Positions 47,060 to 55,949 of a DNA stretch of 64,000 nucleotides are shown here, piece after piece (position 1 is the stretch's first letter; each line of letters starts with the position of its first letter). The translations under genes were made by a program, and so were the position numbers. The notes below the pieces were generated by a model, which searched no databases, was not told the DNA's origin, and was given only the letters and a program-made list of their open reading frames with translations. The stretch lies in contig NZ_AUEA01000006.1 of assembly GCF_000425745.1 (NCBI RefSeq), forward strand, positions 62,001 to 126,000, given 5' to 3'. This stretch comes from Pseudomonas cremoricolorata DSM 17059 = NBRC 16634. Its GTDB lineage: Bacteria; Pseudomonadota; Gammaproteobacteria; Pseudomonadales; Pseudomonadaceae.

Positions 47060-48361
47060 ATGCTCAAGTGGTGCTCGCGTTCGATCTTCCTGCAAGTGGT
47101 GCTAGGCCTCGCCCTCGGCGTCATCTGTGGCCTCAGCTTCCCTGAAGTGTCCCTCCAGCTCAAACCCCTCGGTGACGGGTTCATCAAACTGATCAAGATG
47201 CTCATCGGCATCATCGTGTTCTGCGTGGTGGTCAGCGGCATTTCCGGCGCCGGCGACCTGAAGAAAGTCGGCCGTATCGGCCTGAAGTCGGTGATCTACT
47301 TCGAAGTGCTGACCACCCTGGCACTGGTTATCGGCCTGGTGTTCGCCTTCACCAGCGGCATCGGCACCGGCGCCAACATCCACCTTGACCAGCTGTCGAG
47401 CGCCGACGCCAATGGCCTGGCCGAACGCGGCCAGCACATCCACGGCACTGCCGCGTTCCTCATGGACCTGATCCCGACCTCGGTGGTCGGCGCCTTCGCC
47501 GACAACAACATCCTCCAGGTGCTGCTGTTTTCGGTGCTGTTCGGCAGCGCGCTGAACCTGGTCGGCGAACCGGCCTCGGGCATTTCCCGGTTGATCAACG
47601 AACTGAGCCACGTGGTGTTTCGCATCATGGGCATGATCGTGCGCCTGGCGCCGATCGGCGTGTTCGGCGCCATCGCCTTCACCACCAGCAAGTACGGCCT
47701 GGAGTCGCTGCAGCACCTGGGTGGCCTGGTGGCGCTGTTCTACCTGACCTGCGCAGGCTTCGTGCTGATCATTCTCGGCACCGTCATGCGCGTTTCCGGG
47801 CTCAAGCTGATTCCGCTAATCAAGTACCTGCGCGAAGAGCTGACCATCGTGTTGGGCACGGCGTCTTCCGATGCGGTACTGCCGCAGATCATGCGCAAGC
47901 TGGAACATCTGGGCATCGGCAGCTCGACGGTAGGCCTGGTGATCCCCACCGGCTACTCGTTCAACCTCGACGGTTTCTCGATCTACCTGACCCTGGCTAT
48001 CGTCTTCATCGCCAATGCCACCGGCACCCCCCTGGCGATGACCGATCTGCTTACAATCCTGCTGGTGTCGTTGGTGACTTCCAAGGGGGCTCACGGCATC
48101 CCAGGCTCCGCGCTGGTGATTCTTGCCGCGACGCTGACGGCCGTGCCGGCGATTCCGGTGGTCGGCCTGGTACTGGTGCTGGCGGTCGACTGGTTCATGG
48201 GGATCGGCCGCGCACTGACCAACCTGATCGGCAACTGCGTCGCGACCGTGGCCATTGCCCGCTGGGAAAAAGACATCGACCTGGAACGCGCCAACAACGT
48301 GCTCGCCGGCAAGCCAGGCTTTGCCATGAGTGCGCGCAAACCAGGCACCGCCCATCAATAG
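47060..48361 (+). CDS. DctA-like dicarboxylate/cation symporter
   Basis: A membrane carrier of 433 residues of the SLC1/DAACS family, with about eight helices and two re-entrant loops. Signature segments are the serine-rich loop LGTASSDAVLPQ (about 275), GYSFNLDGFSIYLTLA (about 300), SKGAHGIPGSALVILAATL and DWFMGIGRALTNLIGN. It is close to DctA (C4-dicarboxylates), but the substrate cannot be fixed by eye. No good Shine-Dalgarno precedes the ATG. The two regulators downstream suggest it is induced by its substrate. The usual DctBD two-component genes are not here. Confidence 0.85.
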   Translation: MLKWCSRSIFLQVVLGLALGVICGLSFPEVSLQLKPLGDGFIKLIKMLIGIIVFCVVVSGISGAGDLKKVGRIGLKSVIYFEVLTTLALVIGLVFAFTSGIGTGANIHLDQLSSADANGLAERGQHIHGTAAFLMDLIPTSVVGAFADNNILQVLLFSVLFGSALNLVGEPASGISRLINELSHVVFRIMGMIVRLAPIGVFGAIAFTTSKYGLESLQHLGGLVALFYLTCAGFVLIILGTVMRVSGLKLIPLIKYLREELTIVLGTASSDAVLPQIMRKLEHLGIGSSTVGLVIPTGYSFNLDGFSIYLTLAIVFIANATGTPLAMTDLLTILLVSLVTSKGAHGIPGSALVILAATLTAVPAIPVVGLVLVLAVDWFMGIGRALTNLIGNCVATVAIARWEKDIDLERANNVLAGKPGFAMSARKPGTAHQ

Positions 48362-48437
48362 CAGTAGCCAATCGCCCGCCGGCCAACGTCGCCAGCGGGC
48401 AAGGAGCCAAGATGCATCCACTCCTCTGGAGTCAACC

Positions 48438-49160
48438 GTGATCAGCTCATCGACCGTGGTCAACTCTGTCGTGGACAAGCTGCGCCAGGCGCTGGCCCGA
48501 GGCCAGTGGCGCAGTGGTGAAATGCTGCCCGGCCAGCGCGAGCTGGCCGAGCAACTGGGCATCAGCCGGCCCAGCCTGCGCGAAGCCGTGACCGTGCTGG
48601 AAACCCTTGGCCTGCTGCGCTCGCTGCCAGGCAAAGGGGTGCTGGTGCTGGATGTCGACAGCGCCACGCTGGCGCAGGCAGGTGAAAGTGTTGCTGCCGC
48701 CAGCCTGGCCGACGTACTGCAACTGCGCTATACCCTCGAACCGTTCATCGTCGGCCTGGTGGCACAATCGGCCAACAGCCAGGACATCGGCCAACTGCGC
48801 CTGACCCTCATGGACATGCGTGAAGCGCTCGAGGCGAACGACGGCGAAGCCGGCGTCTCGGCCTACATCGCCTTCCACGAAGAACTGTTCGCCCTGACCA
48901 CCAACCCGATCTTTCAGAGCGTGGTGCAACAGACCGGCAACGCGCTCAAGCAAAGCGCCGACATGCTGCGCAAATCGCCCGAACACCTGGCCGCACGTCT
49001 TGCGGAAAATGAAGCGGTGGTGCGCGCGATTCGCGAGAAGAACAGCGCCCAGGCCAGCGCCCAGATGCGTCGCCACATCCTTCAGGAGGGGCTGCGCATG
49101 GGCATCGAGATGAACATTCCGGACGACACCCCGGCCCCTTCCCCAGGAGAGCGACCATGA
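48438..49160 (+). CDS. GntR/FCD regulator (first of a tandem pair)
   Basis: A FadR-subfamily regulator of 240 residues: a winged helix (about 5-75) with GEMLPGQRELAEQLGISRPSLREAVTVLETLGLL, followed by an FCD effector domain (about 85-215). The GTG at 48438 is preceded by GGAG at 6 nt. It lies 76 nt after the symporter and probably controls it. The stop overlaps the next regulator's ATG by 4 nt. Confidence 0.87.
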   Translation: MISSSTVVNSVVDKLRQALARGQWRSGEMLPGQRELAEQLGISRPSLREAVTVLETLGLLRSLPGKGVLVLDVDSATLAQAGESVAAASLADVLQLRYTLEPFIVGLVAQSANSQDIGQLRLTLMDMREALEANDGEAGVSAYIAFHEELFALTTNPIFQSVVQQTGNALKQSADMLRKSPEHLAARLAENEAVVRAIREKNSAQASAQMRRHILQEGLRMGIEMNIPDDTPAPSPGERP

Positions 49161-49846
49161 CCGCCTGCGCCCACGCCGCCCCCCGCCTGCCGAAACTGCT
49201 GCTCGGAGGCGAGACCCGCCTGTCTGCCGAGCAAATCTATCCGCGCCTGTTCGATGCCATCCTCGAACAGCGCCTGCCCCCGGGCAGCCTGTTGCCCGAG
49301 CAGGCCCTGAGCAATGCCTTCGGCGTCAGCCGCACGGTGATTCGCCGGGTGCTGGGGCGTCTTAGCGACCAGCAAGTGGTGGTGCAGCGACCTAGCCACA
49401 CCGCGCACTTGGCCGCCCCCGACCCGCAGCAGGCGCGCCAGGTGCTCAGCGCCCGGCGCCTGGCGGAAACCACCCTGATCGGCCTGGCGACCCAGCGCGC
49501 GCGCCCGGCGCAAATCCGCCAGTTGCGCCAGCTGGTGGAACGCGAGCGCCTGCACCATGAACGCGGCGAGCGCTGCACGGCCATTCGCCTGGGTGGCGAA
49601 TTTCATCTCAAGCTTGCGCAGATGGCCAACAACGCGCCGCTGGCGCGCTTTCTCAACGGCCTGGTGCCGATGACCTCGCTGATCATCGCCCGCTATGAAG
49701 CGCCGTGCTGCGAGCACTGCGCGTGGCAGGAACACGCGGCGATCATCGATGCGGTAGAGCACGGTGATGCCGACACGGCGCTGGGGCTGATGCAGCAGCA
49801 CCTCGATCGCCTCGAAGACAAGCTGGTGCTCGAAGTGCGCCACTGA
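49157..49846 (+). CDS. GntR/FCD regulator (second of the pair)
   Basis: A FadR-subfamily regulator of 229 residues, distinct in sequence from the gene just before it. The winged helix has GSLLPEQALSNAFGVSRTVIRRVLGRLSDQQVV (about 43-75), then FCD (about 95-215) with FHLKLAQMANNAPLARFLN and HAAIIDAVEHGD, typical metal-ligand positions in FCD domains. It is translationally coupled to its neighbour (ATGA overlap). The pair could bind different ligands or act as a heteromer. A 14-bp hairpin follows. Confidence 0.85.
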   Translation: MTACAHAAPRLPKLLLGGETRLSAEQIYPRLFDAILEQRLPPGSLLPEQALSNAFGVSRTVIRRVLGRLSDQQVVVQRPSHTAHLAAPDPQQARQVLSARRLAETTLIGLATQRARPAQIRQLRQLVERERLHHERGERCTAIRLGGEFHLKLAQMANNAPLARFLNGLVPMTSLIIARYEAPCCEHCAWQEHAAIIDAVEHGDADTALGLMQQHLDRLEDKLVLEVRH

Positions 49847-49853
49847 AACGACT

Positions 49854-49889
49854 CGGCCCGCGTCAGCAGCAGTGCGCTGACGCGGGCCG
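49854..49889. terminator. 14-bp hairpin after the GntR pair
   Basis: CGGCCCGCGTCAGC (49854-49867) pairs perfectly with GCTGACGCGGGCCG (49876-49889), 8-nt loop. No T-run. It lies between convergent genes. Confidence 0.65.
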
Positions 49890-49916
49890 TCGCAGCTCAG
49901 GCAGGTGGGCGCCGGC

Positions 49917-50726
49917 TCAGCGCGCGGGCGCCAGGCGACCCTTGGCATCGGAGAAGACGATCTCTACCCGGCGGTTCTGCGCCCGGCCACGCTCGGAAGC
50001 ATTGGCCTCGACCGGGTACTGATCCCCATAGCCTTCGACCTCGATACGTTTTTCGTCCACCCCCAGATCGACCAGCATGTCGCCGACCGCCTGGGCGCGC
50101 TCGCGCGACAGGGTCAGGTTGTCTTCAGGGGTGCCGGTGCTGTCGGTGTAGCCCTCGATGCGCACCACCCGCGCCGGATTGAGCTGGAGGAACTGCACCA
50201 GCTTGAGCACGGTACGGCTGGCCGAGTTCTTCAGCTCGGCGCGACCGGTGTCGAACAGCACATCGCTCAAGGTCATCACCAGGCCGCGCTCACCCTGCTC
50301 GGACGCCAGCGCGGCAATTTGCGTTTCAAGCCACTTGCCTTGCTGCTGAACGCTGTCGAGCTTGGCTTCACGCAGCGCAAGCTGCAGGCGCTGACGCTCC
50401 AGATCGAGTTTGGCCAGGCGCTCCTGATTGGCCGCCAGGCGACTGTGCTCGCGGGCGATCTCGCTGTAACGCTGGCTGAGATACGCGTAATGGCGCACGT
50501 CCGCCCCGCTGCCGAAGTAGCCGGACAACCGTTCGGCACGGCCCAGCGATTCACCGGCACGAATCACGTCGCGCGGCGCACTGCGCAGCACGTCGGCATC
50601 GTCCTTGACCGCCTGAAACGCTGCCGCGGCATCCTCCAGGGCACTTTCACTGCGCTGGCTGGCGCAGCCTTGCACACCCAGCGCAGCGAGCACGGCGATC
50701 AGGGCCATCGAGCCCGAGCGCCTCAT
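49917..50726 (-). CDS. OmpA-family lipoprotein with DUF4398
   Basis: A protein of 269 residues. A lipobox (LGVQGCAS, Cys21), a DUF4398/coiled-coil region (about 30-145, rich in RL and heptads), and a C-terminal OmpA peptidoglycan-binding domain (about 150-260). The domain is recognisable by FDTGRAELKNSASRTVL, GYTDSTGTPEDN, LSRERAQAVGDML and NRRVEIVFS. It would bridge outer membrane and cell wall. It follows a smaller DUF4398 lipoprotein with a 4-nt overlap of the coding regions (start at 50726, stop at 50723), forming an operon. Confidence 0.88.
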   Translation of the reverse strand: MRRSGSMALIAVLAALGVQGCASQRSESALEDAAAAFQAVKDDADVLRSAPRDVIRAGESLGRAERLSGYFGSGADVRHYAYLSQRYSEIAREHSRLAANQERLAKLDLERQRLQLALREAKLDSVQQQGKWLETQIAALASEQGERGLVMTLSDVLFDTGRAELKNSASRTVLKLVQFLQLNPARVVRIEGYTDSTGTPEDNLTLSRERAQAVGDMLVDLGVDEKRIEVEGYGDQYPVEANASERGRAQNRRVEIVFSDAKGRLAPAR

Positions 50727-51076
50727 GGTTGCACCGCCAGCTGCTTGCGCAGGCGGTTGACGCGGGTTTGCAACACGTTCAGTTGCTCCTCGCTCTTGAG
50801 CGTCAGCACCCGGGCTTCGGCCAGGCGCGCGTCGAGTTCGGCTTGCTCGGCGCGCATGCGCGCGTCACGAAACTGTTGAGTCAGCAGGTTGCTTCTGGCG
50901 CGCTCGAGCTTGTCTTCGGCCAGCTTGAATTCGCCGACCTGATCGGTAGCACCGACGGCCTTGGCCTGTTCCAGCGCCTGCTCAGAGACGCGCAGTTGTT
51001 CGGTGGGGGCCGGGTCATTGGCGCAACCGGCAAGGCCCAGCACGGCAAGGGCGAGGGTCAGGGTGGGAATCTTCAA
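50723..51076 (-). CDS. DUF4398-domain lipoprotein
   Basis: A lipoprotein of 117 residues: a lipobox (LAVLGLAGCAN, Cys17) and a helical body (DPAPTEQLRVSEQALEQAKAVG, then ARMRAEQAELDARLAEARV) of the DUF4398 type. The TTG start at 51076 has AGGAA 7 nt upstream; an ATG at 51103 would overlap the preceding gene and lacks such a site. Gene order is binding protein, this, OmpA-like, all on one strand. It shares its domain with the next gene, so the two may be partners or the result of a split/fusion. Confidence 0.75.
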   Translation of the reverse strand: MKIPTLTLALAVLGLAGCANDPAPTEQLRVSEQALEQAKAVGATDQVGEFKLAEDKLERARSNLLTQQFRDARMRAEQAELDARLAEARVLTLKSEEQLNVLQTRVNRLRKQLAVQP

Positions 51077-51086
51077 ACGACGGTTC

Positions 51087-51911
51087 CTAGGGTTTTGGGG
51101 CATCCGGCAACGGCTGCACTTGCGCTTTCCAGCGCTCGACATTGCGCTGCAGCACCGCCTCGGGGGCAGCGGAAAGGGGCAATTCTGTCAGTTTTTTCGC
51201 CAATTGTCCGCGTAACCAGGCATCGTTGCAGGCCGAATTGTGCGACAGCGCCAGGTATAACCCAGGCCGATCGACCGCAGGCCCGCGGGTTTGCAGGTCG
51301 GCACTCAGCCCCAGACTCTGCGCCATGGCAAGCCCGGAATAACGTCCGGCCAGCACATAGTCGACCTGGCCGAGCACCAGCTTCTGCAAGGCCTGGGTGA
51401 GGTTCTGCGAAGGCACCAGCTTGAGGCTGCGCTTGGCGAATTCTTCGAAAGCCGGCGTCAGGCGCGCCTTGGCCGAAACGCTGCCCTGATAAGCGGCAAG
51501 GTCCGCCGGGCCTTCGAATGCCAGGGTCGAGTCGGGGCGAGTCCACACCACGTACTCGTTGAGCTGCAAGGCCGGGTGGATGTAGTCGAGGGCGGTCAAC
51601 TGGGCGACCTGCATGGGCGTATCGAGCAGCAGGTCGAAGCGCCCGCTGCGCACCTCATCCAGCGCCTGCTCGCGCTTGCCGGCGTACAGCACCTGCACGC
51701 TGATGCCCAGCTCGCCGGCCACCTGGCGTAGCAAATCGACGCTGGCGCCGATCAACTGCTTCGGATTGCCTGGGTCCTGCCAGGAGTACGGCGGCGCATC
51801 GGGGCTACCGGTAACCACCAGGCGCTCGCACTTGCCCGCCGCCGATGCCAGCAGCGGCGCACACAGCGCCAGTGCCAATGCGCATCCCTTATGCCTTGCC
51901 CGAACCGCCAT
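51087..51911 (-). CDS. Periplasmic solute-binding protein, family 3-like
   Basis: An exported protein of 274 residues with a signal peptide (1-24). The fold is that of bacterial SBP family 3: VVTGSPDAPPYSWQDPGN, then GASVDLLRQVAGELGISVQVLY, then DLLLDTPMQVAQLTALDYI. No ABC transporter genes are nearby, so it may be a stand-alone sensor or a binding partner for the lipoproteins encoded after it. It starts 19 nt after the T8 end of the etfA terminator, so it must have its own promoter there or rely on read-through. Confidence 0.78.
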   Translation of the reverse strand: MAVRARHKGCALALALCAPLLASAAGKCERLVVTGSPDAPPYSWQDPGNPKQLIGASVDLLRQVAGELGISVQVLYAGKREQALDEVRSGRFDLLLDTPMQVAQLTALDYIHPALQLNEYVVWTRPDSTLAFEGPADLAAYQGSVSAKARLTPAFEEFAKRSLKLVPSQNLTQALQKLVLGQVDYVLAGRYSGLAMAQSLGLSADLQTRGPAVDRPGLYLALSHNSACNDAWLRGQLAKKLTELPLSAAPEAVLQRNVERWKAQVQPLPDAPKP

Positions 51912-51929
51912 GCACCGCTCCTAGCCACG

Positions 51930-51962
51930 AAAAAAAACCCGACCCCCTGAACGGGGGTCGGG
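51930..51962 (-). terminator. Terminator of etfA
   Basis: CCCGACCCCC (51938-51947) pairs with GGGGGTCGGG (51953-51962). On the minus strand it is followed by eight T. A strong intrinsic terminator. Confidence 0.93.
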
Positions 51963-51987
51963 CTTCTTTATAAGTGAAGCGGCAGGA

Positions 51988-52917
51988 TCAGACCAGCTTT
52001 TCCAGCTCGGGAATCGCTTCGAACAGATCAGCCACCAGGCCGTAGTCGGCGACCTGGAAGATCGGCGCTTCTTCGTCCTTGTTGATCGCGACGATCACCT
52101 TGGAGTCCTTCATGCCGGCCAAGTGCTGGATCGCACCGGAGATACCCACGGCGATGTACAGCTGCGGGGCGACGATCTTGCCGGTCTGGCCGACCTGCAT
52201 GTCGTTGGGCACGAAGCCTGCGTCGACCGCGGCGCGGGAAGCGCCCACCGCTGCACCGAGCTTGTCGGCCAGGGTGTAGAGGTGCTTGAAGTTGTCGCCA
52301 TTCTGCAGGCCGCGACCACCGGAGATGACGATCTTGGCAGCGGTCAGCTCAGGGCGGTCGGACTTGGCCAGCTCTTCACCGACGAACGAGGACTTGCCGG
52401 CGTCGTGGGCGGCAGAGACGCTCTCGACACTGGCCGAGCCGCCTTCGCTGGCCACGGCGTCGAAACCGGTGGCACGCACGGTGATGACCTTGACCGCAGC
52501 GCTCGACTGCACGGTGGCGATGGCGTTGCCGGCATAGATCGGGCGTTTGAAGGTGTCGGCGGACTCGACGGCGATGATCTCGGAGATCTGATCGACGTCC
52601 AGCAGCGCAGCGACACGCGGCAGGATGTTCTTGCCATTGGTGGAGGCCGGCGCCAGCACGTGGCTGTAGTTGCCGGCCAGCTCGACGATCAGCGGCGCGA
52701 CGTTTTCCGGCAGCGCGTGCTCGTAGGCGGCGTTGTCGGCGACCAGCACCTTGGCGACCCCAGCGATCTTCGCTGCAGCTTCGGCGATGGCGCCGACGCC
52801 TGCGCCGGCGACCAGCAGGTGCACGTCACCGCCGATCTTGGCGGCAGCTGCGACGGTGTTGAGGGTGGCCGGGGCGACGGCACCGGCTTCATGTTCAGCG
52901 ATAACCAGGATAGTCAT
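51988..52917 (-). CDS. etfA: EtfA, electron-transfer flavoprotein alpha subunit
   Basis: A FAD-binding subunit of 309 residues that passes electrons from acyl-CoA and other dehydrogenases to the quinone pool. The C-terminal FAD domain has [37 protein letters not shown], and the signature [17 protein letters not shown]. It overlaps the etfB stop by 1 nt (TAATG). Its partner oxidoreductase is encoded divergently. Confidence 0.96.
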   Translation of the reverse strand: MTILVIAEHEAGAVAPATLNTVAAAAKIGGDVHLLVAGAGVGAIAEAAAKIAGVAKVLVADNAAYEHALPENVAPLIVELAGNYSHVLAPASTNGKNILPRVAALLDVDQISEIIAVESADTFKRPIYAGNAIATVQSSAAVKVITVRATGFDAVASEGGSASVESVSAAHDAGKSSFVGEELAKSDRPELTAAKIVISGGRGLQNGDNFKHLYTLADKLGAAVGASRAAVDAGFVPNDMQVGQTGKIVAPQLYIAVGISGAIQHLAGMKDSKVIVAINKDEEAPIFQVADYGLVADLFEAIPELEKLV

Positions 52918-53666
52918 TAGATTACCTTCGCCTCGTTCTTCAGTTTCTCGACCAGTTCAGCCACCGACTTGACCTTGATGCCCGCGCTGCGAGCGGCAGG
53001 CGCTTCGACCTTGAGGGTCTTGGTGGTGGAAGTCAGGGCGACACCCAGCGCTTCGGCGGTGAGGGTTTCCAGCGGCTTTTTCTTGGCCTTCATGATGTTG
53101 GGCAGCGAAGCGTAGCGCGGCTCGTTCAGGCGCAGGTCGGTGGTGACCACGGCCGGCAGCTTGAGCGCGACGGTTTGCAGGCCGCCGTCGATTTCGCGGG
53201 TGACGTTCAGCGTGTCGCCGGCCACTTCGACCTTGGAGGCGAAGGTGCCCTGGGCGAAGCCGGTGAGCGCGGCAAGCATCTGGCCGGTCTGGTTGTTGTC
53301 GCTGTCGATGGCCTGCTTGCCGAGAATGACCAGCTGTGGCTGCTCCTTGTCGACGATGGCCTTGAGCGCCTTGGCCACGGCCAGGGAGTTAAGCTCGTCG
53401 GCATGCTCGACCAGGATGGCGCGGTCGGCGCCCAGGGCCAGGGCGGTACGCAGTTGCTCCTGGGCGGCGGTCGGGCCGACGGCAACGGCGATGATTTCGC
53501 TGGCCACGCCCTTCTCTTTCAGGCGCACGGCTTCTTCCACGGCGATTTCGCAGAAGGGGTTCATGGACATCTTGACGTTTGCAAGGTCGACGCCGGAGTT
53601 GTCCGCCTTGACGCGAACCTTGACGTTGTAGTCGACCACTCGTTTGACAGCTACAAGAACCTTCAT
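52917..53666 (-). CDS. etfB: EtfB, electron-transfer flavoprotein beta subunit
   Basis: An AMP-binding subunit of 249 residues. [20 protein letters not shown] at the start and the signature [11 protein letters not shown], plus [20 protein letters not shown] (about 120-140) are typical. It is co-transcribed with etfA. The upstream region is shared with the divergent ETF:quinone oxidoreductase gene; I find no clear PsrA half-site pair close to etfB itself. Confidence 0.96.
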   Translation of the reverse strand: MKVLVAVKRVVDYNVKVRVKADNSGVDLANVKMSMNPFCEIAVEEAVRLKEKGVASEIIAVAVGPTAAQEQLRTALALGADRAILVEHADELNSLAVAKALKAIVDKEQPQLVILGKQAIDSDNNQTGQMLAALTGFAQGTFASKVEVAGDTLNVTREIDGGLQTVALKLPAVVTTDLRLNEPRYASLPNIMKAKKKPLETLTAEALGVALTSTTKTLKVEAPAARSAGIKVKSVAELVEKLKNEAKVI

Positions 53667-54041
53667 GGATTCCTCGTTACTCTCCGGTGAAAAGAATGTC
53701 GCTCGGGGTCGGCCCGGCGAATGCGCGTGGGTACAAGGGCACCTCTGAAAAACGTGGCGACGAGCAGGAAATTAACGGCGGATCGGCCAGCACTGCGGCG
53801 CCGACGAAAGAAAACCCGCGGGTCATTTTCTGTGGTGCCGTGTAGACTTCGCTACACAACCGGAAATGGCCGTGAAACCCTGCCTGGCACCGGGTTTTTA
53901 GAGGTGCACCTGCGCCCGTCGGACAGCCCGCGGCGAGCGTGAAAGCGCTCGTATCTTGACTGCAACACCCCCTTCGGTCAATACGCCAAATCGGCCAGTT
54001 TCCGGCCGCACCCCCGTGAATCTACAGGGTTTGAAGGAATT

Positions 54042-54055
54042 CAAACAAACGTTTG
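54042..54055. promoter_or_regulatory. PsrA-type operator
   Basis: CAAAC-AAAC-GTTTG matches the published PsrA binding consensus (G/C)AAAC(N2-4)GTTT(G/C) exactly, with N4. PsrA is a fatty-acid-responsive TetR repressor of beta-oxidation genes in Pseudomonas. It abuts the -35 element of the ETF-QO promoter. Confidence 0.75.
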
Positions 54056-54057
54056 TA

Positions 54058-54086
54058 TTGGACCCTGTGGGTGGTGTAGATATAAT
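54058..54086 (+). promoter_or_regulatory. Promoter of the ETF-QO gene
   Basis: A perfect -10 TATAAT (54081-54086) lies 17 bp after TTGGAC (54058-54063). Repressor bound at 54042-54055 would cover or flank the -35. Confidence 0.7.
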
Positions 54087-54219
54087 GCCGAGCACCCTAA
54101 AGCGGTGTAGTCGCTCGCGCACGAAGCTACAGCTCGACGCTAAAGCACAAGAAGCTGCGCACAAGCGCATGCCACCCGATACGCACCCGCGAAATGCCTT
54201 GATGAGTAGGAGAGAACCA

Positions 54220-55884
54220 GTGGAACGCGAGTACATGGAATTCGACGTCGTCATCGTCGGCGCTGGCCCGGCGGGGCTGTCAGCCGCCTGCCGCCTGAAG
54301 CAGAAGGCCGCCGAAGCCGGTAACGAAATCAGCGTCTGCGTGGTCGAGAAAGGCTCCGAGGTCGGCGCGCACATTCTCTCCGGCGCGGTCTTCGAGCCCC
54401 GCGCACTCAATGAACTGTTCCCCGACTGGCAAGCCTTGGGCGCGCCTTTGAACACCGCGGTAAAGCGCGATGACATCTATGTGCTCAAGGATGCCCAGAC
54501 CTCGGCCAAGGTGCCTGACCTGTTCGTGCCCAAGACCATGCACAACGAAGGCAACTACATCATCTCGCTGGGCAACCTATGCCGCTGGCTGGCGCAGCAG
54601 GCCGAGAACCTCGGCGTCGAGGTGTACCCGGGCTTCGCCGCCCAGCAAGCGCTGATCGACGACGATGGCGTGGTGCGCGGGATCATCACCGGTGACCTGG
54701 GCGTCGACCGCGAAGGTCAGCCCAAGGACGGCCTGTACACCCCCGGCATGGAACTGCGCGCCAAGTACACGCTGTTCGCCGAAGGCTGCCGCGGGCACAT
54801 CGGCAAGCAACTGATCAAGCGTTTCGACCTGGGCAGTGAAGCCGACGTGCAGCACTACGGCATCGGCCTCAAGGAAATCTGGGAAATCGACCCGAGCAAG
54901 CACGAACAGGGCCTGGTGGTGCACACCGCCGGCTGGCCGCTGGACGTGGTGGCACGGGACAACACCGGTGGCTCGTTCCTCTATCACCTGGAAAACAACC
55001 AGGTGGTGGTCGGTCTGATCGTCGATCTGTCCTACGCCAACCCGTACCTGTCGCCGTTCGACGAATTCCAGCGGCTCAAGCACCACCCGGTGATCAGCCA
55101 GTACCTCCAAGGCGGCAAGCGCATCAGCTATGGCGCCCGCGCCCTGGCCAAGGGGGGCCTGAACTCGCTGCCGAAAATGGTCTTCCCAGGTGGCGCGCTG
55201 ATCGGCTGCGACTTGGGCACCATGAACGTGGCCAAGATCAAGGGCAGCCACACGGCGATGAAGTCCGGCATGCTCGCCGCCGACGCGGTGGCCGCGGCCC
55301 TGCTCGCCGGCAGCGAAGGTGGCGATGCGCTGAACAGCTACGTCGACGGGTTCAAGGCCAGCTGGCTCTACGAAGAGCTGTATGCCAGCCGCAACTTCGG
55401 CCCGGCCATGCACAAGTTCGGCCCGCTGTTCGGTGCGGCCTTCAACTATGTCGACCAGAACTGGTTCGCCGGCAAGCTGCCGTTCACCTTGCGCGACACC
55501 AAGCCCGACTACGCCTGCCTCAAGCTCGCCGCCGAGTCGAAGAAAATCGACTACCCGAAACCCGATGGCGTGCTCAGCTTCGACAAGCTCAGCTCGGTGT
55601 TCATCTCGGGCACCAACCACGAGGAAGAGCAGCCCTGCCACCTCAAGCTGACCGACCCGAACATTCCCATCGACAGCAACCTGCCGCTGTACGATGAGCC
55701 GGCGCAGCGTTATTGCCCGGCGGGGGTGTACGAAGTGGTCACCCAGGACGACGGCAGCAAGCGCTTCCAGATCAACGCGCAGAACTGCGTGCACTGCAAG
55801 ACGTGCGACATCAAGGACCCGGCGCAGAACATCACCTGGGTCACCCCGGAAGGCGCTGGCGGCCCGACCTACCCGAACATGTAG
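54220..55884 (+). CDS. Electron-transfer flavoprotein:ubiquinone oxidoreductase
   Basis: A membrane-associated flavoprotein of 554 residues that oxidises ETF and reduces ubiquinone. An FAD-binding VVIVGAGPAGLSAACRL (about 9-25) is followed by GCRGHIGKQL and a quinone-binding hydrophobic segment near 400. A C-terminal 4Fe-4S site has Cys in RYCPAG and NCVHCKTCDIKDP. A GTG start at 54220 has AGGAGAG 7 nt upstream and gives the family length; the open frame extends 264 nt upstream into the promoter. It is divergent from etfBA, and the three genes work as one relay. Confidence 0.95.
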   Translation: MEREYMEFDVVIVGAGPAGLSAACRLKQKAAEAGNEISVCVVEKGSEVGAHILSGAVFEPRALNELFPDWQALGAPLNTAVKRDDIYVLKDAQTSAKVPDLFVPKTMHNEGNYIISLGNLCRWLAQQAENLGVEVYPGFAAQQALIDDDGVVRGIITGDLGVDREGQPKDGLYTPGMELRAKYTLFAEGCRGHIGKQLIKRFDLGSEADVQHYGIGLKEIWEIDPSKHEQGLVVHTAGWPLDVVARDNTGGSFLYHLENNQVVVGLIVDLSYANPYLSPFDEFQRLKHHPVISQYLQGGKRISYGARALAKGGLNSLPKMVFPGGALIGCDLGTMNVAKIKGSHTAMKSGMLAADAVAAALLAGSEGGDALNSYVDGFKASWLYEELYASRNFGPAMHKFGPLFGAAFNYVDQNWFAGKLPFTLRDTKPDYACLKLAAESKKIDYPKPDGVLSFDKLSSVFISGTNHEEEQPCHLKLTDPNIPIDSNLPLYDEPAQRYCPAGVYEVVTQDDGSKRFQINAQNCVHCKTCDIKDPAQNITWVTPEGAGGPTYPNM

Positions 55885-55902
55885 GCCCGCCCTGCCCCAC
55901 GA

Positions 55903-55936
55903 AAAAGCCCCCGCACCGCAAGGTCCGGGGGCTTTT
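55903..55936. terminator. Bidirectional terminator between the ETF-QO and transporter genes
   Basis: AAAAGCCCCCG pairs with CGGGGGCTTTT, and an inner ACC/GGT stem closes around a GCAA tetraloop. A-run and T-run flank it. Confidence 0.88.
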
Positions 55937-55949
55937 CATTGCCTATGCC

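Larger units (their letters stand above)
53667..54219. other. Divergent regulatory region between etfB and the ETF-QO gene
   Basis: A 553-bp spacer with no convincing gene. It contains the operator and promoter at 54042-54086. It also has a short hairpin GTGTAG/CTACAC (53840-53857) and an inverted AAACCC/GGGTTT about 53875-53900. The leader of the ETF-QO mRNA would be about 125 nt. Confidence 0.6.

Noticed and set aside
53870..53900. Second PsrA site facing etfB (GAAAC ... GTTTT)
   Set aside because: The spacing between half-sites is far greater than the 2-4 bases of the consensus.
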